Positions 1 through 9,874 of a stretch of 64,000 bases of DNA are shown here, piece after piece. The stretch covers positions 186,001 to 250,000 of the forward strand of contig NZ_JAQSDH010000022.1 of assembly GCF_029945805.1 (NCBI RefSeq), in the 5' to 3' direction. The DNA is from Flavobacterium sp. (GTDB lineage: Bacteria; Bacteroidota; Bacteroidia; Flavobacteriales; Flavobacteriaceae). Positions within the stretch are counted from its first letter, which is position 1. Every line of letters starts with the position of its first letter. Both the position numbers and the translations under genes were made by a program. The notes below the pieces were generated by a model. That model made no database searches, had not been told where the DNA came from, and saw only the letters and a list, made by a program, of their open reading frames with translations.

Positions 1-2468
1 AATGCAGATATATCCATATAATTATCGGCAAGGTAGTTGGCATTAGCACCAATCCACCAGAATTTAGGATCTCTATATTCGATTCCGAATGAAGCAGCAG
101 TTTGTGGTCCACCAGAAAGTCGGTATCCTTTTAAGGAAGATTGTCCAAAATCTGTAATAGGATTCGTATTCGTTGGGCTCGCCAAATCATCTCTATTCAA
201 AGATACATTTGGATTATTATTATAAGTGTATTCGCCATAGTTTCCACTAAATGATACTTTAATAGTAGAAGTCAATTGGTATTCCATACCTAATTCTACT
301 CCAATATTTTGTTTTTCAATGCCGGTAACTGTCTCAGCTACGAATGCATCTCCACCATCTCCACCGTCATCCGCAAAAATTCCTTCTCCAAAGAAAAATG
401 AAGTTTCTGTTGCGTTTTTAATGTTTGAGTAAAAAGCAGTAAGTCTTGATTTGAATTTTGGTGCTTTAATGATGTAACTCACATCACCACTAGTAATGTT
501 TTCTGGTTTAAGTCCAATAGTAGCGTTGTTGTTAAGACGTGCGTTAGGGAAAAGATTTCGCAACGTTGGTGCTTTGGTCAAATACGCGGCATTGAAAGCG
601 AAGAATTGTTTCCCTGTAATTTTATAAGTCAAACCACCTTTGAAACCAAAGTTTTCATAAATGAACTTTTCACTTTTTCCAAATGAATTGGTTGGATAAA
701 TACCATTTTTATATAAACCTTCTCTTTGATACTGAGTTCTTGCGAATGATTGAGCCAAAAAGAAATCAATTTTTTTGTAGCTAAATTTGAATTGGGTGAA
801 TGCATCAAGGGTATTCGCTAACAAGTTATAGTTGTAAGCAAATTTGGTATCACCGTTATTATCTAGTGTTACAATTCTGTTTGGGTTGTTCAAATCAGAT
901 TGCTGTTCTGAGCCGGTCTGAAAATTATCATAATCTTGGAAATACTGACCTCCTAATAAATCTAAAAGATTAGCAAAGTTATGTGATTTCAATTTTCTGA
1001 AAGTCACGCCACCATTCATACTAATATTATCAGCCAATTGTGAGTTGATAAATGAGTTTGCTGTCCACGTTTTATCATCTGTTCTGTCTTCGTATAATAT
1101 ATAAGCACTATGACCGTCGGACGTATTAGTATTCGCTTGATACATTTGATTCCAGTTGATCTGTCGGTTTGCTAAGAAATTGGCTGTAGCTTGTTGACCT
1201 AGAGCAATATTTGCAGGATCATCACCTTGAAAATCTGTGTAATCATCAGGATTGTAAACCGAAGTATAGAAACTTGGTAAATTTCTGTAATAAGTTGGAT
1301 CTGGATTATCAGCTCCTTGGAAATCCAAACGGCTGTTCCCAATTCTACCAAACTGATGACTAACATTTGTAGTCATATTTGTTTTATCACTAATTTTCCA
1401 ATAATGCGTCAACAATAAGATTGGTTCATCAACAACTTTATCTCTTGAATTTCTTTTCTTTCCATCTTGCCAACCCCAGTAAGAGTTGTAAGTTTTCCCA
1501 GCCAATCCTCTAACCTCTTCTGTGTTTGGCGAACTTTTACCACGGCTATTTTCAGCATAGATAGAAGTAAAGTTCAACGAGTGATTATCATTGAATTTCT
1601 TTTCAACGCTGGCAAACAATGATTTTGCATCATAGTCTGTTCCTTCAAAAAACCCTTCTTTTGCCCAACGACCAGATGCAGAAATTACATAGGCCCAACC
1701 GCTCGTACTCATACCTGAAGCATGGGTTGCCATGGTTCTCCAAGTATAATTTGTGTTTGTTCCTGAAAATGAAATTCTTGAACCTTTTCTATATATAGAT
1801 GCTCTGGTATTAATTTCCTGTGTACCAAGGATACCGCCAAAAGTATAATCTGAAGGCGCTAAGCCACTTGTGAATTCTTGATTTCTTGTAGCGTCGTTCA
1901 ATCCACCCCAATTAGACCATTGCGGCCTACCATCGTAAATTTTATTCATTGTGACACCATTAATCATGGTTGTCCCGTACTCGTTGTCAAGACCTCTAAT
2001 TCTAAAACGCGCTTGACCCCAATTGAAAGCCGCAGCTTGTTGAAAAACGTCCCTTGAAGCCTGTAATAATCCAGCGGTGCTTTCAGAACCACTATTGTCA
2101 TCACCCAAATCACCTTCAGTAATCGTGATTAAACTTAGTTGTTGTTCTGACGTGATATCCTCTTCAAGAACAATTACGCCTAAGTCTAGCATTTTACCTT
2201 CCTCAACTTCAATTGATAACAACTGATCTTTAAAACCAGCACTTTTAATTTGTACTAACTGACCACCTTTAGGAAGGTCTTTAAAAGTAAACACACCACT
2301 ACGATCTGTTAAAGCAGTTAAAGCACTGTTTTGAATAGAAGCGACAACATTTTGTAATGGCTTTTGAGCTTTAGAATCAACAACTTTTCCAGTTATTCCC
2401 GTTGTTGTTTGCGCAAAACTAAAAAGCACTTGCATTACGAATAATGTACTAATAACAAGTTTTTTCAT
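1..2468 (-). CDS. TonB-dependent receptor with N-terminal carboxypeptidase-regulatory-like domain (C-terminus cut by window edge)
   Basis: Open minus-strand frame from ATG at 2466-2468 to the window start; signal peptide, CarboxypepD_reg-like start, plug and beta-barrel-like sequence. Absent from the ORF track because it has no stop in the window. Confidence 0.85.
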   Translation of the reverse strand, partial: MKKLVISTLFVMQVLFSFAQTTTGITGKVVDSKAQKPLQNVVASIQNSALTALTDRSGVFTFKDLPKGGQLVQIKSAGFKDQLLSIEVEEGKMLDLGVIVLEEDITSEQQLSLITITEGDLGDDNSGSESTAGLLQASRDVFQQAAAFNWGQARFRIRGLDNEYGTTMINGVTMNKIYDGRPQWSNWGGLNDATRNQEFTSGLAPSDYTFGGILGTQEINTRASIYRKGSRISFSGTNTNYTWRTMATHASGMSTSGWAYVISASGRWAKEGFFEGTDYDAKSLFASVEKKFNDNHSLNFTSIYAENSRGKSSPNTEEVRGLAGKTYNSYWGWQDGKKRNSRDKVVDEPILLLTHYWKISDKTNMTTNVSHQFGRIGNSRLDFQGADNPDPTYYRNLPSFYTSVYNPDDYTDFQGDDPANIALGQQATANFLANRQINWNQMYQANTNTSDGHSAYILYEDRTDDKTWTANSFINSQLADNISMNGGVTFRKLKSHNFANLLDLLGGQYFQDYDNFQTGSEQQSDLNNPNRIVTLDNNGDTKFAYNYNLLANTLDAFTQFKFSYKKIDFFLAQSFARTQYQREGLYKNGIYPTNSFGKSEKFIYENFGFKGGLTYKITGKQFFAFNAAYLTKAPTLRNLFPNARLNNNATIGLKPENITSGDVSYIIKAPKFKSRLTAFYSNIKNATETSFFFGEGIFADDGGDGGDAFVAETVTGIEKQNIGVELGMEYQLTSTIKVSFSGNYGEYTYNNNPNVSLNRDDLASPTNTNPITDFGQSSLKGYRLSGGPQTAASFGIEYRDPKFWWIGANANYLADNYMDISA

Positions 2469-2606
2469 AAATAAAATAAAATTAATTTTTTCTTTAATTA
2501 AGTCTTAACTAAAACTTAAAGCGGGCAAATGTACATCTTTTAATAATATTATATACATTTGGCCCAAAGTTTGTATAAAACTTGACATTAAATTAATATA
2601 CGTTTT

Positions 2607-3716
2607 ATGAGAATTAGAAAATCAGTAGCCATTTTTTTTGTTTTATTCGCAATTTTTAACTCAAATGCACAGTCAAAAAAATACATTGTGCATACTGTAG
2701 CATTTTACAATTTCGAAAATTTATTTGATACTATCAATCAGGCAAACAACGATGAAGAATGGTTGCCAAACGGTGCTCAAAATTGGACTTCCAGAAAATA
2801 CAAACAAAAATTACACAATTTAGCAAGAGTTATTTCAGAAATAGGCACTACTGAAAACCCAAATAATGCACCAACATTAATTGGTGGTTCTGAAATTGAA
2901 AACAGAGGTGTACTCGAAGATCTTATAAAAGAACCTTTACTTATTAATAAAGACTACGGAATTGTCCACTTTGATTCTCCAGACAGAAGGGGAATTGATG
3001 TAGCGTTACTTTATCAAAAAAAACACTTTAAACCTACTAGTTATAAAAATATCCCTTTACTGATTTATAAAAATCAAATGAACGCTAATGCCAAACGAAA
3101 AAATGCAACAGATGATGCTTCTGATGATAAATCTGAGGTTGAAGCAAGTTCGGAAAGAGTGTATACCAGAGATATTCTGTTAGTAACCGGTTTTCTTGAT
3201 GGTGAAGAAATTAATGTCATGGTAAATCACTGGCCATCACGGTCTGGTGGTGAGAAAAAAAGTTCTCCTTTCCGAGAAGCTGCGGGAAGATTAAATCGGA
3301 AAATAATGGATTCCCTTTACAAAATAAATCCAAATGCCAAAATTATAACCATGGGTGATTTGAATGACGGAACTTACAATAAAAGTGTAAAAGAAGGCAT
3401 TGGAGCAATGCGTAAAAAAGAGGAAGTAAAACCATATGGGGTATACAACCCATTTGAAGAAATGTTCTACAAAGGAAATGCAACCCTTTTCTATCGTGAC
3501 GCCGGAGATATATTTGACCAAATTCTGGTTTCTGAAAGTTTGATTCAAAATGATCGCTCTTCTTTCCGTTACTGGAAAGCTGGAATTTACAACAAACCTT
3601 ATATGATAACAACCATCGGACAATATAAAGGTTACCCATTAAGACACGGCGCTACCGAAATTGGTTATAGCGATCACTTTCCTTCCTTCATTTATCTGAT
3701 TAAGGAAACCAAATAA
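2607..3716 (+). CDS. Endonuclease/exonuclease/phosphatase family protein, secreted
   Basis: Signal peptide; AFYNFENLFDT, GGSEIENR, NHWPSRSGGE, MGDLND and YSDHFP motifs typical of the EEP fold. Confidence 0.88.
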   Translation: MRIRKSVAIFFVLFAIFNSNAQSKKYIVHTVAFYNFENLFDTINQANNDEEWLPNGAQNWTSRKYKQKLHNLARVISEIGTTENPNNAPTLIGGSEIENRGVLEDLIKEPLLINKDYGIVHFDSPDRRGIDVALLYQKKHFKPTSYKNIPLLIYKNQMNANAKRKNATDDASDDKSEVEASSERVYTRDILLVTGFLDGEEINVMVNHWPSRSGGEKKSSPFREAAGRLNRKIMDSLYKINPNAKIITMGDLNDGTYNKSVKEGIGAMRKKEEVKPYGVYNPFEEMFYKGNATLFYRDAGDIFDQILVSESLIQNDRSSFRYWKAGIYNKPYMITTIGQYKGYPLRHGATEIGYSDHFPSFIYLIKETK

Positions 3717-3721
3717 ATTTT

Positions 3722-3749
3722 AAAAGGTTAGTTCGCGCTAGCCTTTTTT
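3722..3749 (+). terminator. Rho-independent-like terminator
   Basis: AAAGGTTAG-ttcgcg-CTAGCCTTTTTT hairpin followed by a T run. Confidence 0.7.
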
Positions 3750-3780
3750 ATTTTTACTAACTTCGTGAAAACATTTTATC

Positions 3781-4317
3781 ATGTCCATATCAAAACCATT
3801 CAACCTCACGAAATGGCTCGAAAACAACCGTCATTTATTGAAACCCCCTGTTGGAAATAAGAATCTGTATATCGATTCCGAAGACTATATCGTAATGGTA
3901 GTTGCTGGTCCAAACGCCCGAAAAGACTATCATTATAACGAAACTGAAGAATTATTCTATCAGCTCGAAGGCGAAATAACCGTCTATGTTCAGGACGACG
4001 GCGAAAAGAAAGCTATGTCTCTTTCTGCTGGCGACATGTACCTGCATCCGGCAAAAACACCACATTCTCCAAACAGAAGTAAAGACTCCATTGGCTTAGT
4101 AATAGAAAGAAAACGTGCAGGTTCTGATGCAAAAGACGGCTTGCTTTGGTTTTGCGACAACTGCAACCACAAACTCTACGAAGTCTATTTTCCACTAACC
4201 GATATCGAAAAAGATTTTCTGCGGCATTTCGAACATTTCTATAACTCAAAAGAATTGCGAACGTGTGATAAATGTGGAACCGTAATGGAAACTGATCCGC
4301 GATTTACAGCAAAATAA
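3781..4317 (+). CDS. nbaC: 3-hydroxyanthranilate 3,4-dioxygenase
   Basis: Cupin core (YHYNETEELFYQLEGE, MYLHPAKTPHSPNR) plus C-terminal CDNCNHKLYE...CDKCG rubredoxin-like metal site, as in bacterial HAAO. Confidence 0.92.
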   Translation: MSISKPFNLTKWLENNRHLLKPPVGNKNLYIDSEDYIVMVVAGPNARKDYHYNETEELFYQLEGEITVYVQDDGEKKAMSLSAGDMYLHPAKTPHSPNRSKDSIGLVIERKRAGSDAKDGLLWFCDNCNHKLYEVYFPLTDIEKDFLRHFEHFYNSKELRTCDKCGTVMETDPRFTAK

Positions 4318-4343
4318 TTCACAATATCCATTTTGGTTTTTGT

Positions 4344-4397
4344 ACCATATAAGAAATATAAGTTCATCGAAGTCTTTTCTAACATATCTTATATGGT
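4344..4397. repeat. Short inverted-repeat element, ACCATATAAG...CTTATATGGT family
   Basis: Perfect 10-bp inverted repeat (4344-4353 / 4388-4397) with internal AAATATAAG word; related to repeats at 44451, 44910 and 54857. Confidence 0.7.
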
Positions 4398-4409
4398 TAA
4401 ATTTTTTCA

Positions 4410-4488
4410 GGAGCTGTTTCCCGCTTTACACTTCAATCTTTTATTCCATTGCATTCCATAAAAGGATTTCCGTTGCAATCAGGGCTAG
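4410..4488. repeat. Structured intergenic repeat, copy A (GTTTCCCGCTTT...AATC-hairpin-GGATTTCCGTTGCAATCAGGGCTA)
   Basis: Shares both arms with 24148-24236; central CTTTTAT...ATAAAAG hairpin. Confidence 0.75.
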
Positions 4489-4490
4489 GG

Positions 4491-4520
4491 TTGTAATTCA
4501 AAAATAAACCACTATTTTTG
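4491..4520 (+). promoter_or_regulatory. Bacteroidota-type promoter (TTG-N19-TATTTTTG)
   Basis: TTG at 4491-4493 and TATTTTTG at 4513-4520 match the TTG/TAnnTTTG consensus upstream of the ALDH gene. Confidence 0.6.
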
Positions 4521-4559
4521 CATCAGGTTTTTTAAAAATCAAAACATAAATAATATATA

Positions 4560-6113
4560 ATGTCAACAATTGCTAAACAATTCGGCATGACCGAAGCGCT
4601 AGAAACTCTTGGAGTAAAAGCCATAAACGAAGGAACTTCAACAGGAAACAGCTGGTTTTCAAATGGAGAAGCTTTCGAATCCTATTCTCCGGTAGACGGA
4701 CAATTAATCGGAAAAGTTAAAGCAACAACCGCCGAAGATTACGAAAAAGTAATGCAATCAGCAACTGCTGCTTTCAAAACATTCAAACTAATGCCAGCGC
4801 CTCAACGTGGTGAAATCGTACGTCAGTTTGGTGAAAAATTACGTAAAAACAAAGATGCCTTAGGAAAATTAGTTTCTTACGAAATGGGGAAATCTTTGCA
4901 AGAAGGTTATGGAGAAGTTCAGGAAATGATCGATATCTGTGATTTCGCTGTTGGACTTTCACGTCAGCTTCACGGATTAACCATGCACTCGGAGCGTCCT
5001 GGACACAGAATGTACGAGCAATACCATCCGCTTGGCGTAGTCGGAATCATTTCTGCATTCAACTTTCCGGTGGCAGTTTGGGCTTGGAACACAGCCTTAG
5101 CTTGGATTGCTGGAGATGTTTGCGTTTGGAAACCCTCTGAAAAAACACCTTTATGTGGCATCGCATGCCAAAATATCATTGCCGAAGTTTTAAAAGAAAA
5201 TAACCTTCCGGAAGGAATTTCTTGTTTGATAAACGGAGATTATAAAGTAGGTGAATTAATGACGCATGACAAACGAATTCCTTTGATTTCAGCAACTGGT
5301 TCTACTCGTATGGGTAAAATTGTAGCTCAGGCTTGTGCGGCGCGTTTAGGAAATTCTTTATTAGAATTAGGCGGAAACAACGCCATTATCGTAACTCCAG
5401 ATGCCGACATCAAAATGACCGTTATCGGTGCCGTATTTGGAGCTGTTGGAACTGCAGGACAACGTTGTACTTCAACACGCCGTTTGATCATCCACGAAAG
5501 TATTTATGACAAAGTAAGAGACGCTATTGTTGGCGCTTATAGTCAATTAAGAATCGGAAATCCACTAGATCAAAACAATCACGTTGGACCACTTATCGAT
5601 ACGCATGCTGTTGAAATGTACAACAAAGCACTGTCAAAAGTTGTGGAAGAAGGTGGAAAAATCTTGGTTGAAGGCGGCGTTTTATCTGGCGCTGGATATG
5701 AAAGTGGCTGTTACGTAAAACCGGCGATTGCAGAAGCTAAAAATTCATTTGAAATCGTTCAGCGCGAAACATTCGCACCTGTTTTATATTTATTAAAATA
5801 TGCTGGAGATGTTCATGATGCTATTGCTGTTCAAAACGGCGTAGCTCAAGGTTTATCCTCAGCCATTATGACCAACAATCTTCGTGAAGCAGAAGCCTTT
5901 TTATCTGTAGCGGGTTCTGATTGTGGAATCGCTAACGTAAACATCGGAACTTCCGGAGCTGAAATCGGCGGTGCTTTTGGTGGTGAAAAAGAAACGGGTG
6001 GTGGAAGAGAATCAGGTTCTGATGCCTGGAAAGTGTATATGAGAAGACAAACAAATACAATCAATTATACTACTAGTTTACCCTTAGCGCAAGGAATTAA
6101 ATTTGATTTGTAA
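4560..6113 (+). CDS. Aldehyde dehydrogenase, ALDH7-like (alpha-aminoadipate semialdehyde / piperideine-6-carboxylate dehydrogenase type)
   Basis: ALDH motifs LELGGNNAIIV and GTAGQRCTSTRR; ALDH7-like FGGEKETGGGRESGSDAWKVYMRRQT C-terminus. Confidence 0.9.
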   Translation: MSTIAKQFGMTEALETLGVKAINEGTSTGNSWFSNGEAFESYSPVDGQLIGKVKATTAEDYEKVMQSATAAFKTFKLMPAPQRGEIVRQFGEKLRKNKDALGKLVSYEMGKSLQEGYGEVQEMIDICDFAVGLSRQLHGLTMHSERPGHRMYEQYHPLGVVGIISAFNFPVAVWAWNTALAWIAGDVCVWKPSEKTPLCGIACQNIIAEVLKENNLPEGISCLINGDYKVGELMTHDKRIPLISATGSTRMGKIVAQACAARLGNSLLELGGNNAIIVTPDADIKMTVIGAVFGAVGTAGQRCTSTRRLIIHESIYDKVRDAIVGAYSQLRIGNPLDQNNHVGPLIDTHAVEMYNKALSKVVEEGGKILVEGGVLSGAGYESGCYVKPAIAEAKNSFEIVQRETFAPVLYLLKYAGDVHDAIAVQNGVAQGLSSAIMTNNLREAEAFLSVAGSDCGIANVNIGTSGAEIGGAFGGEKETGGGRESGSDAWKVYMRRQTNTINYTTSLPLAQGIKFDL

Positions 6114-6132
6114 TCTTGAAATATATCCCAAC

Positions 6133-6163
6133 AAAAAAGTCCCGAATATATCGGGACTTTTTT
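6133..6163. terminator. Bidirectional rho-independent terminator
   Basis: AAAAAAGTCCCGA-atata-TCGGGACTTTTTT perfect hairpin between convergent genes. Confidence 0.9.
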
Positions 6164-6178
6164 GTTTAACTATACTAA

Positions 6179-6997
6179 TTATTCATTAATATCTTTGAAA
6201 AATTTAGGCCCTATTTGTGCTTGATTGAATCCTGTCATTACACGTCCATACAGCAGTTCGCTATTTTTTGCATTGATAAAAAGGACAAATTTTAAATTCC
6301 GGTAATTCATCACTTTCGCATAAACCACATCTTCTTTTTGATCTACAATTGCTTGTTGTATTCTGTCCTCGGTAGTAAATTCAAGTTTATGTTTATATAT
6401 TTTTTTCATTTCCTCCTCGCTGTCGATATCATCTTTAAGATTGCTTCGGGTTAGGTATAATGTTTTTTCCTTTATCGTGTTTTTCTTTTTTTCGATTACT
6501 TCTTCCAGTAAATCTTTTAAATCTAAATCTTTTTTCGTGTTCAATTCGAAAACAAAATTAATTTGACTTTGTAGAAGCTGTATTCCAACAAGGATTTCTA
6601 TTGGCGATATTTTATCTAATTGTATTAAAGACATAACCCCTTTGGGCGCGCCTTTTTTATATTCTTTAAACATCGCAAGTTTTGGCACTCCATATTCCAT
6701 GTTTAAAGCTCCTGTTGTTCCTCCTGTTCTAGAAAAACTGTACTCAACCTGATCAACAAAGAAGGAACTGTCTCCTTTTAATTTTTCGACTTGATTGGAA
6801 GTAATCATTTCAAATTTATTTACTGTCCAATATTTTATTAAAATGTCATTAACAATCTTATTATATTTTGAGTCATTAGACTTAACAAAATAAGTTGTCC
6901 CTTCTTTAAAAGATATATACTCTCTGATATCTGTATTAATTTCTTGGCTATAGCAATTTGAAATTATTAGCAATACAATAAGACTTAGTTTTTTCAT
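6179..6997 (-). CDS. Hypothetical secreted protein
   Basis: 272-aa ORF with signal peptide MKKLSLIVLLIISNCYSQ. Confidence 0.75.
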   Translation of the reverse strand: MKKLSLIVLLIISNCYSQEINTDIREYISFKEGTTYFVKSNDSKYNKIVNDILIKYWTVNKFEMITSNQVEKLKGDSSFFVDQVEYSFSRTGGTTGALNMEYGVPKLAMFKEYKKGAPKGVMSLIQLDKISPIEILVGIQLLQSQINFVFELNTKKDLDLKDLLEEVIEKKKNTIKEKTLYLTRSNLKDDIDSEEEMKKIYKHKLEFTTEDRIQQAIVDQKEDVVYAKVMNYRNLKFVLFINAKNSELLYGRVMTGFNQAQIGPKFFKDINE

Positions 6998-7152
6998 TAT
7001 AATAATTTTTAAAATTTGGTTAGGTTAATTTGTTTTTTTGTGATTTTAATAATAAATCTTGCAAGTATATGCATAATTGATTGAAATTTCAATCTATAAT
7101 TATAAGTTTTGTCCCTTTATAAAAAATATGAAGTTACTTGGTTAAAGGTAAA

Positions 7153-7315
7153 GTCAATTAAGAAATTGGTAGTTTTCTTAGGTGGCAAGAGAGCAACTAG
7201 TGGTAGTCGTGAATGGGGTTGTAATGAATGGAAAGCACAGCTGAGGAGACAAACAAATACAATTAATTATACTATTAGTTTGCCCTGAATACACCAAATT
7301 AATTTTGATTTGCAA
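7153..7315 (+). pseudogene. Decayed duplicate of the 3' end of the ALDH gene at 4560-6113
   Basis: Frame from 7181 reads GGKRATSGSREWGCNEWKAQLRRQTNTINYTISLP*IHQINFDLQ against GGEKETGGGRESGSDAWKVYMRRQTNTINYTTSLPLAQGIKFDL*; internal stop, lost terminal stop, 1-nt frameshift upstream. Confidence 0.85.
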
Positions 7316-7421
7316 TACCTCCTTTTTATAAAAAATTCAAAATCAACTAAATTTAGTCGGCTTTTTTACGCAACTTTATATGCCAAATCCTATCTAGGGT
7401 TAAACCAATATTTTTAGAACT

Positions 7422-7796
7422 ATGAAAAAATTACTATTTGTATTCCTATTAACCCCTTTATTATTGACTACTTCATGCGAAAGCAGTGAAGACCCAATTG
7501 TTTGTACCACAGAATTTGTGTACGGATTAAATGTTGTGGTTCTTGACGCTGTTACGCAACAACCCTTAGTTGATGGCGTTCAGGTTTTAGCTGTAGATGG
7601 TTCGTATCAGGAAGTTTTGTATAATCTTTCAGGTTTGGATACCACATTCTTCGGAGCTGGAGAACGAATTGGCACCTACACTATAACAGTTACAAAAGAA
7701 GGATACCAAACCTTTATAGCACCACCAATTAACGTTCCGGCGAATGTTTGTCATGTAATAGCACAATCTTTAACGGTCAATTTACAACCGGAATAA
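7422..7796 (+). CDS. Putative lipoprotein, carboxypeptidase-regulatory-like fold
   Basis: Lipobox-like LLTTSC; VLDAVTQQPLVDGVQV...GTYTITVTKEGYQTF resembles Ig-like regulatory domains. Confidence 0.75.
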   Translation: MKKLLFVFLLTPLLLTTSCESSEDPIVCTTEFVYGLNVVVLDAVTQQPLVDGVQVLAVDGSYQEVLYNLSGLDTTFFGAGERIGTYTITVTKEGYQTFIAPPINVPANVCHVIAQSLTVNLQPE

Positions 7797-7800
7797 ACAT

Positions 7801-7839
7801 AAAAAAGCGTCCCGATTCTATTGGATTCGGGACGCTTTT
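7801..7839. terminator. Rho-independent terminator
   Basis: AAAAAGCGTCCCGA...TCGGGACGCTTTT hairpin between convergent genes. Confidence 0.9.
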
Positions 7840-7859
7840 AAATTTACAGTAAAATTGAA

Positions 7860-8441
7860 CTATTTCGTTTTCTTCACGTATTGTGTCAAAATAACAATAT
7901 GCTGTCCGTCAACTCTTCCTTCAATTTGTTCCGCATTGTCCCAAACCAATTTAATATTGTGAACGGCAGCACCACGTTTTGCTGTAAAATTAGCTCCTTT
8001 TACATCCAAATCCTTTGTTAAAACAACCGAATCGCCATCTTTTAGAATATTCCCGTTACCGTCTTTATGAACTATTTTACCCTCTTCATCTTCTCCTTCA
8101 CCAGTTGCGCCCGCCCAAACTAAGGTTTCTTCATCAAGATACATCATGTCGAGTAAATCCTGTGGCCAACCTTCAGATCGTAATCGGTTCAGCATACGCC
8201 ATGCTACAACTTGTACCGGTTTATTCTCATTCCACATACTTTCGCTCAGACACCTCCAATGATTAGCATCTGTTGCTGTGGTATTCTCTATTTGGTCTTT
8301 GCACGTTTTACATACCAAAACAGAATTGTCAAGTGAAATGGCTTCTTCTTTAGTGAGGTGAATTCTTAAATCTTCAGTAGCGCCACACATTTCGCATTTA
8401 GAGCCACTTCTCTCGTCTAACTTTTTATCTATAACACTCAT
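7860..8441 (-). CDS. PhnA/YjdM domain protein
   Basis: CEMCGATEDL...CKTC zinc ribbon and VHKDGNGNILKDGDSVVLTKDLDVKGA PhnA C-terminal domain. Confidence 0.9.
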   Translation of the reverse strand: MSVIDKKLDERSGSKCEMCGATEDLRIHLTKEEAISLDNSVLVCKTCKDQIENTTATDANHWRCLSESMWNENKPVQVVAWRMLNRLRSEGWPQDLLDMMYLDEETLVWAGATGEGEDEEGKIVHKDGNGNILKDGDSVVLTKDLDVKGANFTAKRGAAVHNIKLVWDNAEQIEGRVDGQHIVILTQYVKKTK

Positions 8442-8443
8442 GA

Positions 8444-8935
8444 CTATAAATTAAAAGATGCTCCAATTTGAAATACAAACTGATTGTTAAGACGCTCATA
8501 TCCTTCAGCATTTGTATTGTATTTTGCTAATGGAATTCCGGCTTCTGTATAAATTCCAAATCCATTAGTAAAAAAATAACGTGCTCCTAGATGCGCTCCA
8601 AAATTACGTAACCCCAAATCTAAGCCTGGATATACATCGAATTTATCACTAATTTTTAAAACGTTTCCAATGTTAGCATTGAAACGAAATTTAGCATCAA
8701 ATCGATCATCAAATTTTGGCGTCCCAACGGCATTTGTTGTATTTAACAAGTACGATATTTGTCCGCCAATCGAAATATTTTCTCCAAGACCATAATCATA
8801 AGTAGTTGCAATACCGGCAGCATGTTCTTGTAATGTTGCGCCAACTTGTAATTTCATATCCCCTTTTCCTTTAAAAGCTTGCGCGTTTGCCAAACTCACG
8901 AATACAATGGCGACTAATGTAATTATTCTTCTCAT
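8444..8935 (-). CDS. Outer-membrane beta-barrel-like protein
   Basis: Signal peptide and repeated amphipathic strands; family assignment (DUF6646-like) is from memory. Confidence 0.7.
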   Translation of the reverse strand: MRRIITLVAIVFVSLANAQAFKGKGDMKLQVGATLQEHAAGIATTYDYGLGENISIGGQISYLLNTTNAVGTPKFDDRFDAKFRFNANIGNVLKISDKFDVYPGLDLGLRNFGAHLGARYFFTNGFGIYTEAGIPLAKYNTNAEGYERLNNQFVFQIGASFNL

Positions 8936-9028
8936 TTTATTTTATTTTAATTGCAAATATACAGATTTTGAAAATTCTGACCCAAGACTTACAGCCGAAT
9001 TGTATGAAGCACTGAATAAATCAAAAAT

Positions 9029-9772
9029 CTAATTCCTTCCTTTCTCGTTAAAATACAATTCGTATAGGGGTTCGCTTTGCCAAAACTGTTTCGTATCAAT
9101 ATCCATCAACGTTAATGGTCCCATGAAGGCTGCTCCAGTGTCCACATTCCAAACGCAAGCTTTGTTAATGGGAACGATTTCGTTTATTTTAGTTACTGGC
9201 GTGTGCCCGATATAAATTTCATCATATAAAGTGAATCTTTTTGGATAATACAAACTGTCTTTCGGAAAGGATTCGTTCAATGCCAATGCCATTTCCCAAA
9301 GGGATCGATCCCAATAAAACATTCTTGGAAAATATTCGTGTTCTACCCCATTGATGTTAGTAAATCCCGCATGAATAAACAATCGATTTTGTTCGTCTAA
9401 ATAAAAATCCTTCAGCGACCTAAGAAACTCCATGTGAATGTGCTTTTTTTCATTGGTCACGCAGGAATAGGCCAAAACAGTTGCTTTTCCGCCGTGTTTG
9501 AACCACATTCCTTCATCAATGTTTTTATTGTCATTTAGCATCCAATCCAGCAGTAATTCATCGTGATTTCCACGAAGGAAAATGCATTCATTAGTTCTAC
9601 TTACCTCCATTAGAAAATCTATGACTTGTGGCGATTCACTCCAGCCATCTACATAATCTCCGAGAAAAATTAAGGTATCCTCATTCGTGACAACGGCTCT
9701 TTCTAAAACTTGTCTCAAAGCTTTCAATCCACCATGAATATCGCCAATTACTAATGTTCGTTTCATATACAT
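9029..9772 (-). CDS. Metallophosphoesterase / serine-threonine protein phosphatase
   Basis: GDIHGGLKAL, GDYVDGW, RGNHDE, HTPV motifs. Confidence 0.92.
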   Translation of the reverse strand: MYMKRTLVIGDIHGGLKALRQVLERAVVTNEDTLIFLGDYVDGWSESPQVIDFLMEVSRTNECIFLRGNHDELLLDWMLNDNKNIDEGMWFKHGGKATVLAYSCVTNEKKHIHMEFLRSLKDFYLDEQNRLFIHAGFTNINGVEHEYFPRMFYWDRSLWEMALALNESFPKDSLYYPKRFTLYDEIYIGHTPVTKINEIVPINKACVWNVDTGAAFMGPLTLMDIDTKQFWQSEPLYELYFNEKGRN

Positions 9773-9874
9773 ACTATAAATGTAAAAATAACAGAAATAA
9801 ACGTAGCATGTTATTTTACTTGGAAAATTATTTACTTTTGAAGTTGCATTTTATAACCCAAAATTCTTTCATAT

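Noticed and set aside
37-225. 62-aa plus-strand ORF
   Set aside because: Antisense to the TonB-dependent receptor that runs off the left edge.
3291-3639. Two overlapping minus-strand ORFs of ~100 aa
   Set aside because: Antisense to the well-supported EEP-family CDS; no recognisable domain.
4560-6113. Assigning the ALDH to the 3-hydroxyanthranilate pathway with the upstream dioxygenase
   Set aside because: ALDH sequence features fit the ALDH7 (aminoadipate semialdehyde) type, and a 240-bp gap with repeats and its own promoter separates the two genes.
9833-9840. TACTTTTG as promoter for the 9875 gene
   Set aside because: Matches TAnnTTTG but no TTG at the expected upstream spacing; not listed as a feature.
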